Shown here piece by piece: positions 53,079 to 62,977 of a stretch of 64,000 nucleotides of DNA (position 1 is the first letter of the stretch; every line of letters begins with the position of its first letter). The position numbers were made by a program, and so were the translations under genes. A model generated the notes under the pieces. That model had not been told where the DNA came from. It saw nothing but the letters and a program-made list of their open reading frames with translations, and did not search any database. This stretch comes from Mucilaginibacter tundrae. GTDB lineage: Bacteria; Bacteroidota; Bacteroidia; Sphingobacteriales; Sphingobacteriaceae. The stretch covers positions 591,343-655,342 of the forward strand of contig NZ_JACCBZ010000003.1 in assembly GCF_013408825.1 (NCBI RefSeq), written 5' to 3'.

Positions 53079-56000
53079 TTAGGGTACAGCGATGGTTGCC
53101 GGTGCTGATGTAGATGTAATAGAACTGCTATTACATGTTATCGTGACAGCATAAGTATCCCCGGAATTAGGAACGCTAATTATTAAACTCCCCCCACATC
53201 CCCCTGCGTTTGTGCCCGTTTGACCTGTGTTTGTATCTACAAAATTTACTAATGTAGTGGTACAGTTACTTATAGGAGTATAATTAACGGTTATAGTTTT
53301 GGGCGCAGTAATAGATAAACTATTAATTACAGGATGGACACTTGGAGTATAATTATAAGTATATGCCTTATTCATATTACCGTATTGATCACTAATCGAA
53401 CTTAAGCGTTCAAAATTATCATACTGAAAACTTGATATTTCTTTTTTAGAATCTACAATATTTTTAAGCCCTACAAGTGGCTCATAAGTATATGTGGACA
53501 TCTGACTTCCAGATGGATATAATTGCAATTCGTCAATGTTTCCGGTACCAGTGATGCTAACTAATGATGTGCCGGTAACGATATGTTTATAATTGGTCCA
53601 GCCGGATGGTGTTGTAAGGCCTTGGCTCAAAGATTGCGATCCTGTTACTGTATAGGATCCGGTATTACTCCAATAATTAACTATATATGTTTTTGAGGGT
53701 GTTAGTGCCTGACTGCTCAAAGTGGATCCGGTAAGCGTATAGTAATTATGACCTGTTACAGCTACTCCGGTACTTACAATTTTACTGAGATTAACACCTG
53801 ACCAATTTCCTGTGCCATAGCTTAGTTCAGATGAATTATTGTACTCAAAGGAGGTGTAAGCTATATCATTTATACTGCTTGCGCCGGATGAATAATACTT
53901 ATAAGTTGGAAAAGTAAATGTATAGGTAAACCCATAGTAGTTTTGAAAACCAGTCATGCTGGAAAGTTGAATAATTAGCGTATAATTCCCTGCGGGTACA
54001 TTGGAGAAAGTGTAAGTAGAGGGCACCGAACTACAGGAGCTTGTTCCTCCCGGAAGCGCGAGGCACAAAGAACCATTTAAAAGCCCACTTGATACTAAAA
54101 GGCAGGTAGCTTCGGCAGAGTTGTTACCACTCATTGCTGAATTATTGTTATAAGCAAATGAAAATGTTGCGTTCCCCGTACGTGGGATCGTTATCGGAAT
54201 TTCAACCTGGTCGCCAATTACTCCAGGCGTTTTATTAAATATAAGCGTATCGATCGTAGGGAGATTATTAGCAGGGGTTATTCCGCTATAGGTGTTATTG
54301 GCATTGACCACTTTAGCAGAAAGCTGACTTCCATTGTAATCCCACAAAAAAGAATTAATGTGACCACTATTATCCACCGTAGAACTTGGATTGCCATTAT
54401 TATCATAATAAACAGTTTGCCGCAATACAAAATGACTATCCAAATTTAACTGGCCATTACTGGTATATCCAGCATATGTAGTCGGAGTAAATGTATTATA
54501 AGAAATTTGTCCATTCCCTTCAAAATCATACATGGCATCATTATGAATTATACCTGGCCCATATATCTGATAGGTATAAACTTTCCCCCCAGTTATGTAC
54601 TCAGCGCCATTAATTAGCCTAGTAGTAATAGTCTGAATGACTCGACTAGTCATATTTTGCTGTACCATCGCTGTGTAAGGATTATCGGCGTTACCGTTAG
54701 CAAAATTATAGGCGTAAAAATTATAAATACGGTTTGTTGAGCCATCGCTATTTACCATATTTTGCTGAATAACATTTTTATATTGATCATAAACTGTATT
54801 AACTACCGTGGATGTGTTATTTGTTCCTGTCAGATCAAAGGTATTTTTAGTTTCATTGATCGGTACAAATGGGGCATAATTCAAACTATAGGCTGTTCTA
54901 GACACTGCCCCAACACTATTGCTACTACAAACGCCAAGAAGTCCTGAATAAACTGCATTGACTGAGAATATTGGTGCTGGATTAACAGTACTGGTTACAC
55001 TATTGGAATAGGTAGTAATATCTTCAGTTATCAAAGTACCGCTATTGTTAAATTCTGTTTTATGGATCAGCTTTCCCCTTTCAAAATCTAAAGAAGTACA
55101 AGGATAATAATCCATTACATTAGGATTGAAAGTACTAAAAGATGGTATATCTGAATAGCCGTTATCGTGATTCGTAAATTGGTAATTTGTATAGCTACCA
55201 TCTGGTAAGAGTTCAGTTACATTAGTGTAACCAATATGGCTACCGCTACTATTTATCGTTAATGGTATGACAGGGCCTGAAGAAATGGAAGTAAAGGTAA
55301 AAGCATTATTACTAAGATCCTTTCCATTAATTGAAAAGGAATAAAATGGTTTGGCGTTTAGTACTCCACTGGAAGGCAGGGATGACAGATTTGCAGTAGG
55401 CGAATAACCAGTCACATACAGGTATTTTTTTATTAGACTATTATTGTTATTATCAATACTAGTAATTTGTTTAATCCTCAACCCACCGGCAATACCGGTT
55501 TCTGCGGTAGGCAATACACTATTATTTCTATAGATAACCGAAGCATAACTATTAGGCTCGTATGTAAAAATGGTTGTACCACCAGTTGGATAAGTTATTC
55601 CTGTCAATATCTCTGCCTGGGTTTGAACTCCTGTCGGATCCGGCGCTCTCACCTGAGCAAAGTTATTATTGGTCCCAAAAACAACCGGGGTCGTGTTATT
55701 ATTGTTAAACCCCCAATGATCTGTCAATGTAGTAAGATAGGCGGGTAATGGCGTGGAACTGTAGGTGAATATAGAATTTTGTATTGCGGTATTACTTCGG
55801 TCTGCAATATTTATATTATTGAGCTGTAGCCGTTTTGTTGAGATATTATTGTAATTAAAATTTACGGTCTTTTCTGTTATCCCGAGCGACGTGTTTTTTA
55901 TTGAAATCGCATCTAACTTTAACCATATAAATCTGCTTCCATAGCCAATATTTGGATCGACATTAGGCAATGAGTTGCTCGCAAAATAAGGAATTAAAGT

Positions 56001-57245
56001 GGGTGAAGTGATATCTTCAGGATAGGCGCTTGGGAATCCGTCCTCAGAGCCACTAATTGGTGTGTTCGCATCAGAAAAAACTCTTTGATAGGCATTTTGA
56101 GCGCTTCCTCCTCCTGCATAAATAGTACCTGTGCCACTTGGATAGGCCAACTCGTTACTGGCTGATTTACTAAAATCAATTTCCAAATCCTGAGTCGGCA
56201 TCGTTATTGACTTAAGATAAACTGGAAATACTACATCTCCGTTTAACCCGGAGATTTGGCTTGACTGACTACAGGGCACTGCTCCATGAAATGAGCCAGC
56301 CGAAGGAATTGTGCCCGTGCTCAGGTTAGCTGAATAGTTAAAGCCAATATAACTGGTAAATGGCCCTCTTTCGTAATTGAGATTGATGGTTTCTGATTGA
56401 TCTGCTGAAATTATTTCTGATAAATACCAGGAAGTAGCATAAAGAGAGGTTGTCAACGTGCCATTTGGTATCATTGCATCACTATACTCAATAGCTGTAT
56501 TTATTCTGTCTGTAGATGGATTTAAGCAGCCAAATATATATTGGTTTCCTTCATCATCCGTTAATGTAAACTTGCCGAAGGTCTTAGACATATCTGCCCC
56601 GCCCATTCCCGATAGGTAATAAACAAATGGATACATTAGATCTGCAGATTGAAAAGTAACCTTAAGATTTTTATCGCATTGAACCTGCCAGGCACCCGTT
56701 TGATCCAAAAAGAATTTGCCGGAATACCCCAAAAAATTAAAGTCGAATTCATCGGGCTGTTCATCAGCATCAGTTCCCACAGGTTCAGGATCATTTATTG
56801 GCTGATATAAAGGGAAGCTATTAGCTGTGGCGTCAGATTGCCAGGTAGAGGTATTTAAATGTGCATGTGTAAAATAATAACCATATTCACCAGTTGAGTT
56901 TCTATTATATTCATCAATAAGTCCGTTGGCTTTTCGTGTTATCACCCCTCCCGCGGAAAGGCTCCATCCATTACCCACCCAACCGGGATGTACTTCGGGT
57001 CTTAAGCCTGAAGCATTATAATTTAATGCGATGGGTAGGCTTATTTTTTTTCCTTTTACTTCATATAGAGGAATCGAAATATCAGGAACACCCGTAAAAT
57101 AAGATACAGGCATTTCGCTATATAATCCTAGACTGGCTGCATTGGCACTTGGTATTGTTGGGCTTATTCCTTGAGATTGTGCAAATGACTGATTTCCCAA
57201 TAGGATAACTAATACTGATAAGATAAAACACTTTTGTATATTCAT
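53079..57245 (-). CDS. Very large secreted RHS/YD-like protein without toxin tip
   Basis: 1388 residues with a signal peptide (M-N-I-Q-K-C-F-I-L-S, ending F-A-Q). The N-terminal segment (D-I-S-I-P-L-Y-E-V, L-P-I-A-L-N-Y-N-A-S-G-L-R, G-W-V-G-N-G-W-S-L) is the beta-rich start common to Bacteroidota RHS-type proteins. Occasional YD-like motifs follow (Y-D-N-N-G-N-P-S, F-Q-Y-D-N-F-E-R-L). The C-terminus is an Ig-like, Thr/Ser-rich region with no RHS core signature. It ends 51 bp before the toxin-bearing RHS gene and the two are probably co-transcribed and may assemble together. Exact function unknown. Confidence 0.75.
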   Translation of the reverse strand: MNIQKCFILSVLVILLGNQSFAQSQGISPTIPSANAASLGLYSEMPVSYFTGVPDISIPLYEVKGKKISLPIALNYNASGLRPEVHPGWVGNGWSLSAGGVITRKANGLIDEYNRNSTGEYGYYFTHAHLNTSTWQSDATANSFPLYQPINDPEPVGTDADEQPDEFDFNFLGYSGKFFLDQTGAWQVQCDKNLKVTFQSADLMYPFVYYLSGMGGADMSKTFGKFTLTDDEGNQYIFGCLNPSTDRINTAIEYSDAMIPNGTLTTSLYATSWYLSEIISADQSETINLNYERGPFTSYIGFNYSANLSTGTIPSAGSFHGAVPCSQSSQISGLNGDVVFPVYLKSITMPTQDLEIDFSKSASNELAYPSGTGTIYAGGGSAQNAYQRVFSDANTPISGSEDGFPSAYPEDITSPTLIPYFASNSLPNVDPNIGYGSRFIWLKLDAISIKNTSLGITEKTVNFNYNNISTKRLQLNNINIADRSNTAIQNSIFTYSSTPLPAYLTTLTDHWGFNNNNTTPVVFGTNNNFAQVRAPDPTGVQTQAEILTGITYPTGGTTIFTYEPNSYASVIYRNNSVLPTAETGIAGGLRIKQITSIDNNNNSLIKKYLYVTGYSPTANLSSLPSSGVLNAKPFYSFSINGKDLSNNAFTFTSISSGPVIPLTINSSGSHIGYTNVTELLPDGSYTNYQFTNHDNGYSDIPSFSTFNPNVMDYYPCTSLDFERGKLIHKTEFNNSGTLITEDITTYSNSVTSTVNPAPIFSVNAVYSGLLGVCSSNSVGAVSRTAYSLNYAPFVPINETKNTFDLTGTNNTSTVVNTVYDQYKNVIQQNMVNSDGSTNRIYNFYAYNFANGNADNPYTAMVQQNMTSRVIQTITTRLINGAEYITGGKVYTYQIYGPGIIHNDAMYDFEGNGQISYNTFTPTTYAGYTSNGQLNLDSHFVLRQTVYYDNNGNPSSTVDNSGHINSFLWDYNGSQLSAKVVNANNTYSGITPANNLPTIDTLIFNKTPGVIGDQVEIPITIPRTGNATFSFAYNNNSAMSGNNSAEATCLLVSSGLLNGSLCLALPGGTSSCSSVPSTYTFSNVPAGNYTLIIQLSSMTGFQNYYGFTYTFTFPTYKYYSSGASSINDIAYTSFEYNNSSELSYGTGNWSGVNLSKIVSTGVAVTGHNYYTLTGSTLSSQALTPSKTYIVNYWSNTGSYTVTGSQSLSQGLTTPSGWTNYKHIVTGTSLVSITGTGNIDELQLYPSGSQMSTYTYEPLVGLKNIVDSKKEISSFQYDNFERLSSISDQYGNMNKAYTYNYTPSVHPVINSLSITAPKTITVNYTPISNCTTTLVNFVDTNTGQTGTNAGGCGGSLIISVPNSGDTYAVTITCNSSSITSTSAPATIAVP

Positions 57246-57269
57246 GGATACTGCTCTTTATACAATATA

Positions 57270-58013
57270 TTATTGAACTTTTTTGGTTGATTGGATTAAT
57301 TGAGCTGTCTCGTCTTCTAATTTTCGAATACGCTCTTCCCGTAGTTTTATCTTTTCTTGAAGGTCCTTTACTTGGCTATCTTTATCAATCAGATAAAGGG
57401 TACGTTCTTCTATCTTTTTAGTGAACACATTGTCTATTTCACCAAGATTAATCCCGTCTTTGGCAACCTGATCTGCTGAAGGTATATCAGGTAAATGGTG
57501 GTTTTGATCTATATAGGTTTTGACCTGATCAAGAGAGCGTAATTTGTAATCGGTATTAAATACATAATCAGGCCAATTGGCGTAGGATTGAACCGTAAAT
57601 GATGTGGCTATTCCGCTTCCGTTTATGGCAAGCATGAACCCAGGAGGGATATTAGATGTCCCTATGGTCACGCTACCAGCAGCAGGCTGTAAAACAATAT
57701 TTCCACCATGAACCACATTATATTCTGTAGTCTGTAAAGCCACGTAACGATTAGCTGTTGTAGCCCCGCCTACAACTAAGTTCCATCCGACTCCCGCTGT
57801 ACCTTCAACGTCATCTATCCTCAAACCTGTAGCGCTGTAAGAAAGGCTTATTGGCAGAGACACATGGGCCGCGTTTAATGTATATAATGGTATGGTCACA
57901 TTTGCTGCACCGGTTGCCTGATTTACAGTTACAATATTATTTTGTGCTAATGATAACGAAGTATTTATCAGGAACAATGAGCAATAAAAAAATAAATAGC
58001 GCCTCAATTTCAT
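57270..58013 (-). CDS. Chimeric secreted protein: RHS-type N-terminus joined to a fibre-type C-terminal module
   Basis: 247 residues with a signal peptide (ending S-L-A-Q). Residues 30-90 (V-T-I-P-L-Y-T-L, L-P-I-S-L-S-Y-S-A-T-G-L-R, G-V-G-W-N-L) parallel the N-terminus of the 1388-residue RHS-like protein downstream. The C-terminal 110 residues (W-P-D-Y-V-F, L-D-Q-V, N-H-H-L-P-D-I-P-S-A, G-I-N-L-G-E-I-D, then a coiled coil) match the module that ends the two secreted proteins encoded upstream. It looks like a recombination product of the two gene types. It lies 24 bp from the downstream gene. It is intact, so it may still be made. Confidence 0.7.
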   Translation of the reverse strand: MKLRRYLFFYCSLFLINTSLSLAQNNIVTVNQATGAANVTIPLYTLNAAHVSLPISLSYSATGLRIDDVEGTAGVGWNLVVGGATTANRYVALQTTEYNVVHGGNIVLQPAAGSVTIGTSNIPPGFMLAINGSGIATSFTVQSYANWPDYVFNTDYKLRSLDQVKTYIDQNHHLPDIPSADQVAKDGINLGEIDNVFTKKIEERTLYLIDKDSQVKDLQEKIKLREERIRKLEDETAQLIQSTKKVQ

Positions 58014-58080
58014 ATTGTTTTCTACTGGTGTAATTAATATTTTGTGTAGGCTAACTCGTTTTAATTTGACTTAATTAGTC

Positions 58081-59100
58081 CTACTGCCGTTTAAGTTGGT
58101 CAACCTCTCGTTGTAGATTCTTAATAGCATCAGCCTGTTCTTGTAACTGTTTATCTTTTTCGATTAAATAAAGCGTCAGTTCTTCAACCTTTTGCAAAAG
58201 CTAAGTTTGATTATCGCCTAAATTCACACCATCCGCTTGCATCTGTTTAGCTGAAGCAATCCCTGGTAAATGATGATTGGCATTTAAATACTTCGATAAG
58301 TCAACGAGCGGCATTAATTTATAAACCGGATCAAACACAAAATCTGCACCGGAGGTATTTACCGTAATTGCATTGGCCCTAACGTTTCCGCCAACATCTA
58401 ATTTGTAAGCAGAATTGGTTTGCGGAACAGTTTTACCTATCAATAAGTTGCCGTTGGCCAGCAGCCACATTAATTGCGTTTCTTTATTACTATTATCGTG
58501 ATTATAGAAAGCGAATCCACCATTGCCCCCTCCTGCCTGATTACTGATAAAGTCTGCCTCGCCAGCTCCTCCGCTTGTATTCCACCCAATAACCATCTGA
58601 CCTGTATTGGCCAGATATGGTAATGTTCCTGGAGGATCACGTGGGTCAAGATTTCCCGTTGTCCCTCCAATGCTTAAATATCCTCGGATATCTATAGTAG
58701 AATTTGGGCTTGTAGTTCCAATGCCTAGATTCTTCCCGATGTATGTATTCGCGGAAATATTAGTATTTCCCAGTGGATCAATTGTTAATACCGGTGATGC
58801 GTAAGTACTCCCATTTACGGGTATAAATCTCCAACCATTATTCCATCCCACAAAATCAAGTGTGGATGTAGAATTATTAGTAAAGATCGAAGTATTAGAT
58901 GATGAGGAAGGCTGTAGGGCTGGAATATTAAATCCATAATAAGAACCTTGGATTTGAACATTGGACGAGAGGGTAAGGTTACCTGATAAAGTGCCTCCGG
59001 TTAGCGGTAAATATTGTGCATGACTTTGAACGCTCAGCATTACCAAAACAGCAGTTATTATTTTAGTTACTGGTTTTTCGTAAAATGATTTTGGTAGCAT
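58081..59100 (-). CDS. Secreted fibre-like protein interrupted by an in-frame amber codon
   Basis: The frame opens with a signal peptide (V-Q-S-H-A-Q) and a beta-rich, tail-fibre-like body (L-P-L-T-G-G-T-L-S-G-N-L-T-L). It stops at a TAG (58201-58203) after 299 residues, within the shared C-terminal module, just after G-V-N-L-G-D-N-Q-T. The same frame then continues L-L-Q-K-V-E-E-L-T-L-Y-L-I-E-K-D-K-Q-L, the coiled coil present in both paralogues, to a natural stop at 58081. The paralogues have a lysine-type residue near this point, so a single AAG-to-TAG change could explain the stop. Either a recent nonsense mutation or read-through. Its neighbour upstream is 7 bp away. Confidence 0.7.
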
Positions 59101-59107
59101 ATATGTC

Positions 59108-60013
59108 TTAGTTATTTTGAGATTTTAATAATGCATTTAACTTAATCTCCATTTTTTCTAACTGTACATTTTGCTTATTAATCTCGTTTTGCTGTTCGTG
59201 TAATTGCTGAGCCTGTTGCGCAATACTTTGCTCTTGATTCTCAATCTTTATTTGTTGAGACTTCACTTGCTCATCTTTCTCCAGCAGGTACATAGTCAAC
59301 TCCTCCACTTTTTTTGTAAGAAGCTTATCTATATCACCTAGATTAATGCCATTTTTTGCAACCTCCTTTTCAGAGGGCATATCCGGTAAGCGATGGTATT
59401 GATTCACAAATGCTTGCAGTTGATCTAAAGGCTGCAAGTGGTATTCTTTTTTGAAAACATAATCAGGCCAGTTCGCATTGAGTTTTACAGTCATTGCGGT
59501 AGCAATTATGCTTCCATTTACAGCTAATTTATAAGTAGAAGATGCAAGCTGCCAGTTGGAATTATCTACTGTCCCTATACCGACATTACCGTTATTTATT
59601 GATAAATAAGTACTATTACCATTACCCCAAGACTGTAAATTCTTACCGGGATCCCGCTCCCACCATGTTAAGGTATTAACCTGTGGATTTTGAAAACTCG
59701 CATCAATGGAAATCCCATCGTGTATCCCGGTGCTATACCAATCACTTCCTATTGAACTTCTTACGAGCCAAATATTATTTTCAAACATATTTGTTCCTGC
59801 TTCACCACTTATTGTACTTAACAAAGAAAAGTTTTGAGCCGCCGTGCCTAACGCAATACTTTGAAAGACGTTAAATTTGGCTGGTAAATTCGTCGTTCCA
59901 ATTCCCACATTGCCTGTATTGCTATTGTAAATATTGTTTCCATTGGTCGTCCATTGAGCAAACGAAAGTTTAGCAATAAAAACAAATGATAATAAGAAAT
60001 AGATTTTTTTCAT
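59108..60013 (-). CDS. Secreted protein with fibre-type C-terminal module and coiled coil
   Basis: About 301 residues from the ATG at 60013 (M-K-K-I-Y-F-L-L, signal ending S-F-A-Q); the frame's upstream 22 codons lack a signal. N-terminal repeats N-V-G-I-G-T-T and N-V-G-I-G-T-V are typical of fibre or adhesin shafts. The C-terminal part has the shared module W-P-D-Y-V-F-K-K-E-Y-H-L, H-R-L-P-D-M-P-S, G-I-N-L-G-D-I-D-K-L-L-T-K-K-V-E-E-L. A long Gln-rich coiled coil (about 240-300) suggests trimerisation. First gene of the run leading to the RHS toxin gene. Role as a surface scaffold or carrier is inference. Confidence 0.7.
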   Translation of the reverse strand: MKKIYFLLSFVFIAKLSFAQWTTNGNNIYNSNTGNVGIGTTNLPAKFNVFQSIALGTAAQNFSLLSTISGEAGTNMFENNIWLVRSSIGSDWYSTGIHDGISIDASFQNPQVNTLTWWERDPGKNLQSWGNGNSTYLSINNGNVGIGTVDNSNWQLASSTYKLAVNGSIIATAMTVKLNANWPDYVFKKEYHLQPLDQLQAFVNQYHRLPDMPSEKEVAKNGINLGDIDKLLTKKVEELTMYLLEKDEQVKSQQIKIENQEQSIAQQAQQLHEQQNEINKQNVQLEKMEIKLNALLKSQNN

Positions 60014-60238
60014 ATAAAGATTAGATATTGATAAGGGAAAAGACACAGTTGTACTCTCATCAGGAAATCCTGAAGTCAAGGGATAGTAATGGGCTTAATT
60101 AATTGTTGATAATGTATTGATAGGTGTTCATTTTGTGAAAGGCTCAATTTGTGATACAACTAAAGTAATCAAAACAAATAATCCAGCAAAATCAACGATT
60201 GTAATATATCCGTTACAATACAATAACACTTATCATTC

Positions 60239-60877
60239 TTAACCAATCAAATATTTCCACACAAATCCATTCCACTGCTTGTGTTTCCCTTTGGCGACTT
60301 GTATGATTGCTTTCTCATCCAAATTCAATTCCCGAGAAGCAGCCCTGATACTCGGGAATTCCTTAATTAGGTTTCCTTCACGATCATATTGAGCCACAGC
60401 CTTGCTGGTTGAATAATTTTTTTCCATTGCGAATGGTCCGCGGTTTGCAGATATGGAAATAAGCGATTACGCGATGAGGCTCGCTTTTGCTTTTCGCTTT
60501 TGGTAACTAATAACATACAAGCCATTCTTTTTGTAATTAAGTTTACTATCAATAAAAGTTTGATAAACCAGCCTGCGGGTATTAAAGTAACAGGCCTTAT
60601 TTTCTATTGTTAGTGTTACCCTTAAGTCAACCATCGGTTCCCCGGTTACAATATTGTTATTATTATGGACAGACTGGGTTAAAATGCGACCTTTCACAAA
60701 CTGGATCTTTAGGCGGGGATGTGGAATTGTTCGGTCAAGTGATTTTACCCTTCCCAGATTGGACGCTTGGTAAGAGCCTTCAAAACCGGGCACATCTTTC
60801 CAATGCTCGCCGGATAAGTCTGACAATGATTTGTTAAGATGAATAGATTCAGGTTCGGTCGCTTGCTCTTTATCCAT
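60239..60877 (-). pseudogene. NUMOD4/HNH-type endonuclease gene, HNH core deleted
   Basis: Three pieces in two frames. From 60877 the NUMOD4 signature (W-K-D-V-P-G-F-E-G-S-Y-Q-A-S-N-L-G-R-V-K-S) and R-R-L-V-Y-Q-T-F-I are intact. After G-L-Y-V-I the HNH core (H-x-N-G-D-x-x-N-N-x-x-x-N-L) is missing and the sequence jumps into another frame at L-V-T-K-S-E-K-Q-K-R. From 60427 it returns to the first frame with a NUMOD1-like end (V-A-Q-Y-D-R-E-G-N-L-I-K-E-F, A-A-S-R-E-L-N). Loss of the metal- and DNA-cutting core means no nuclease activity. Homing-type endonucleases of this family are mobile, so this is a transfer scar upstream of the RHS region. Confidence 0.75.
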
Positions 60878-61047
60878 AACCTCTTGCTAATGTTAATTAC
60901 AAAATTATGCATAGCTTGTTAGAATTGTTGTAAAAAGTTAGTGGTTGTAATGATTCACTTGTTATTAGTTTATCATAAAATTATATTAAATAAAACACAT
61001 ATACAGGTAGAGGTGATATAAATTTTATCAATGATTTTATTGCATTG

Positions 61048-61230
61048 ATGAATAACAAGCCTTTAAAATCCGATCTCGACCAGTTTGTAATTAGCAAAGT
61101 GCGAGATAAACGTATTGAGGCTAAGCTATCTCAAAAACACCTTGCTAATGAATTAAATGTTGCAATAGGATTCATGAGTATGTCTGCCTGGTTATTACCA
61201 AAACACAATATACTTTATTGGCCGTATTAA
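61048..61230 (+). pseudogene. Truncated Xre-type helix-turn-helix protein
   Basis: About 60 residues. F-V-I-S-K-V-R-D-K-R-I-E-A-K-L-S-Q-K-H-L-A-N-E-L-N-V-A-I-G-F matches the first helices of Xre-like regulators, but the sequence then diverges and stops before helix 4 and the usual C-terminal part. It is probably broken. The adjacent TTG at 61045 would add only one residue. Confidence 0.5.
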
Positions 61231-61275
61231 TACTGATTTTAATAAAATAAATTGGTTTCCTGAATAGGTAAACTG

Positions 61276-61611
61276 TTAAGGTTGTTGATCTGCATTATAT
61301 GCTGCAATTATTTTGTACTGCCATTTTGTGCCTACACCATCTACAATTGGTCCTAAAACCTGTTGTTCTTGTGGGCTCACAGTAGTTTCTTCCTTAAAAG
61401 TATGCATGCCAGCACTATCAGGGCCAGGTGTGCGCTCACAGTTTTCTTCTATTACAAAAGTTATCTTTTTATCCGTTGAAGTATTAAATAGGACGACATT
61501 ATCCTGATCCTGATGATAATCGATTGTTCCATAACCAGCGAGGCCATGACAGGATGAGATAATCATGGTAACAGCGCCGAAAATTATTGCAGTTGATGAG
61601 TTAAGGTTCAT
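61276..61611 (-). CDS. Hypothetical lipoprotein
   Basis: About 111 residues from the ATG at 61611; a TTG 6 bp earlier is also in frame. The signal sequence ends in a lipobox-like I-S-S-C-H-G, predicting a lipid anchor. The rest is a small beta-rich domain (V-V-L-F-N-T-S-T-D-K-K-I-T-F-V) with no recognised family. It follows the 223-residue membrane-anchored protein gene by 29 bp on the same strand, so the two probably form an operon of unknown role. Confidence 0.6.
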   Translation of the reverse strand: MNLNSSTAIIFGAVTMIISSCHGLAGYGTIDYHQDQDNVVLFNTSTDKKITFVIEENCERTPGPDSAGMHTFKEETTVSPQEQQVLGPIVDGVGTKWQYKIIAAYNADQQP

Positions 61612-61640
61612 AATCAATATTTGTATAGGGTTAGTTAATA

Positions 61641-62312
61641 TTAAAATAGTTTGTCAATATTGACTTTAGATGGTCTTTCCTTATAAAGACTCCCAGTCAT
61701 TTTTAATTTATAAGGTTTATCAACTACTTCTTGTGGAGATAATGTTGGGTATAAAAAGGCATTTCTTTGTAAGGCGTTTTCGGAAGCTAATTTTGATCCT
61801 GCAACATTATAACTCCAAACTCTAAAAAGCTCCTTTCCGGATGTATCCCTTAAAACAAAGTAATTGGTATTGGCTAAAAGTGAATCAATAACATAAGTAA
61901 CCTTTTTACCTACCATTGGATCATTGAATGTTAAGTTGAGTTTTTGGATGTTATATTTCCGGCTAAGGACCACATTTCCGACACTTCGATTAATCACTAT
62001 ATTACAATAGTTTGAATCAATTACATTTAAGGTGATTTCCCCGCTTACAGAGGCTAATTTTAATGCAACTGGACGGTTTACAGGCTGTAAAAACCATGCA
62101 CCCGAAATGTTGATACCAGCTACAGTGTCTGAGGAACGAATTGCAAAATTGTTATCGCCTCCTTTGAAATGCACACAGCAATAAATAATCAAGCATGTAA
62201 TCGGTACCGATGCACCAATCAAAATGTATTTTATAGCGGATTTTTTAGTATTTGTCACTGGTGCTCGTGCATCTTTAGTTTGTTCAACTGGCGGGTTATT
62301 TGTATCTAACAT
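61641..62312 (-). CDS. Hypothetical single-span membrane-anchored protein
   Basis: 223 residues. A short cytoplasmic N-terminus rich in polar residues is followed by one membrane span (about 28-50, I-L-I-G-A-S-V-P-I-T-C-L-I-I-Y-C-C-V) and a beta-rich outer domain (I-S-G-A-W-F-L-Q-P-V-N, V-V-L-S-R-K-Y-N-I). The W-F-L-Q-P start recalls lipocalin-like secreted domains, but I would not name a family. A 16-bp palindrome lies 146 bp upstream, matching the one before the Xre gene, so the pair of genes here may be under its control. Confidence 0.55.
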   Translation of the reverse strand: MLDTNNPPVEQTKDARAPVTNTKKSAIKYILIGASVPITCLIIYCCVHFKGGDNNFAIRSSDTVAGINISGAWFLQPVNRPVALKLASVSGEITLNVIDSNYCNIVINRSVGNVVLSRKYNIQKLNLTFNDPMVGKKVTYVIDSLLANTNYFVLRDTSGKELFRVWSYNVAGSKLASENALQRNAFLYPTLSPQEVVDKPYKLKMTGSLYKERPSKVNIDKLF

Positions 62313-62457
62313 GATTTAGCACAATTGATGTTCATGTGTTTGGTCAATTTGTACCAGTATCGTTGGGTCGCTTACGTAGGTTTTAAATTCACCAAGGTAT
62401 AATCAATATTTTAGTTTGTTAAATTGTGATATACAAATCTATCAATTTATACTTAAT

Positions 62458-62473
62458 ATAGGATATATCCTAT
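62458..62473. promoter_or_regulatory. Palindrome ATAGGATATATCCTAT, copy 1
   Basis: Perfect 16-bp palindrome in the 259-bp gap upstream of the membrane-anchored protein gene. The 40 bp after it also resemble the leader after copy 2, as if the Xre promoter region had been duplicated. A small CGCGAG/CTCGCG hairpin follows at 62515-62532, a possible terminator for the zinc-ribbon gene. Confidence 0.6.
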
Positions 62474-62571
62474 GTTTAAAAATTTAAGTTAGGCCAATTT
62501 GTACGGGTCAATACCGCGAGGAAAAACTCGCGATTGTAAGCAAACTTGATTGATGCCTTGTAGTCTTGTAC

Positions 62572-62934
62572 TTATTGATAAAACTGTATACCCATTCCCC
62601 AACCTCCGTGTGATGCGCCGATAAATGAAAAAATCAGTGCTAAAATGATAATAAGTATACCATGACCTATTCTATTGTATCCTATACTAAAACAACCACA
62701 GATTATACTAACTGGTAAAAAAATGATTGGAAGAATAAGTAGACAAGTTACCGAAAGACAATAACCTGCTATCATTACTGGCCGGCCTTGAGGTTCAATA
62801 TAAGGAAGACCTTCGCTGGGAGCAAACCTATTCCAACATTTGCAGCAAATAGCTTCTATTTCGCCAATATCATTATTGTAAGTTGATATTGATTTACAAT
62901 AACATTTCGGACAGACGATCTTAGGTTGTTCCAT
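62572..62934 (-). CDS. Zinc-ribbon membrane protein, hypothetical
   Basis: 120 residues. The N-terminus has two cysteine pairs (C-P-K-C at 9-12 and C-C-K-C at 30-33) forming a zinc ribbon. Two or three membrane spans follow (about 52-82 and 88-108, I-L-I-I-I-L-A-L-I-F-S-F-I). Such small zinc-ribbon membrane proteins are common next to accessory genes, but no function is known. It diverges from the Xre gene across 75 bp holding palindrome copy 2, so both may be controlled by that regulator. Confidence 0.6.
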   Translation of the reverse strand: MEQPKIVCPKCYCKSISTYNNDIGEIEAICCKCWNRFAPSEGLPYIEPQGRPVMIAGYCLSVTCLLILPIIFLPVSIICGCFSIGYNRIGHGILIIILALIFSFIGASHGGWGMGIQFYQ

Positions 62935-62977
62935 GAAAAGGGTTTGCAGTAGACAAATATATCAACTTAAACCAAAT

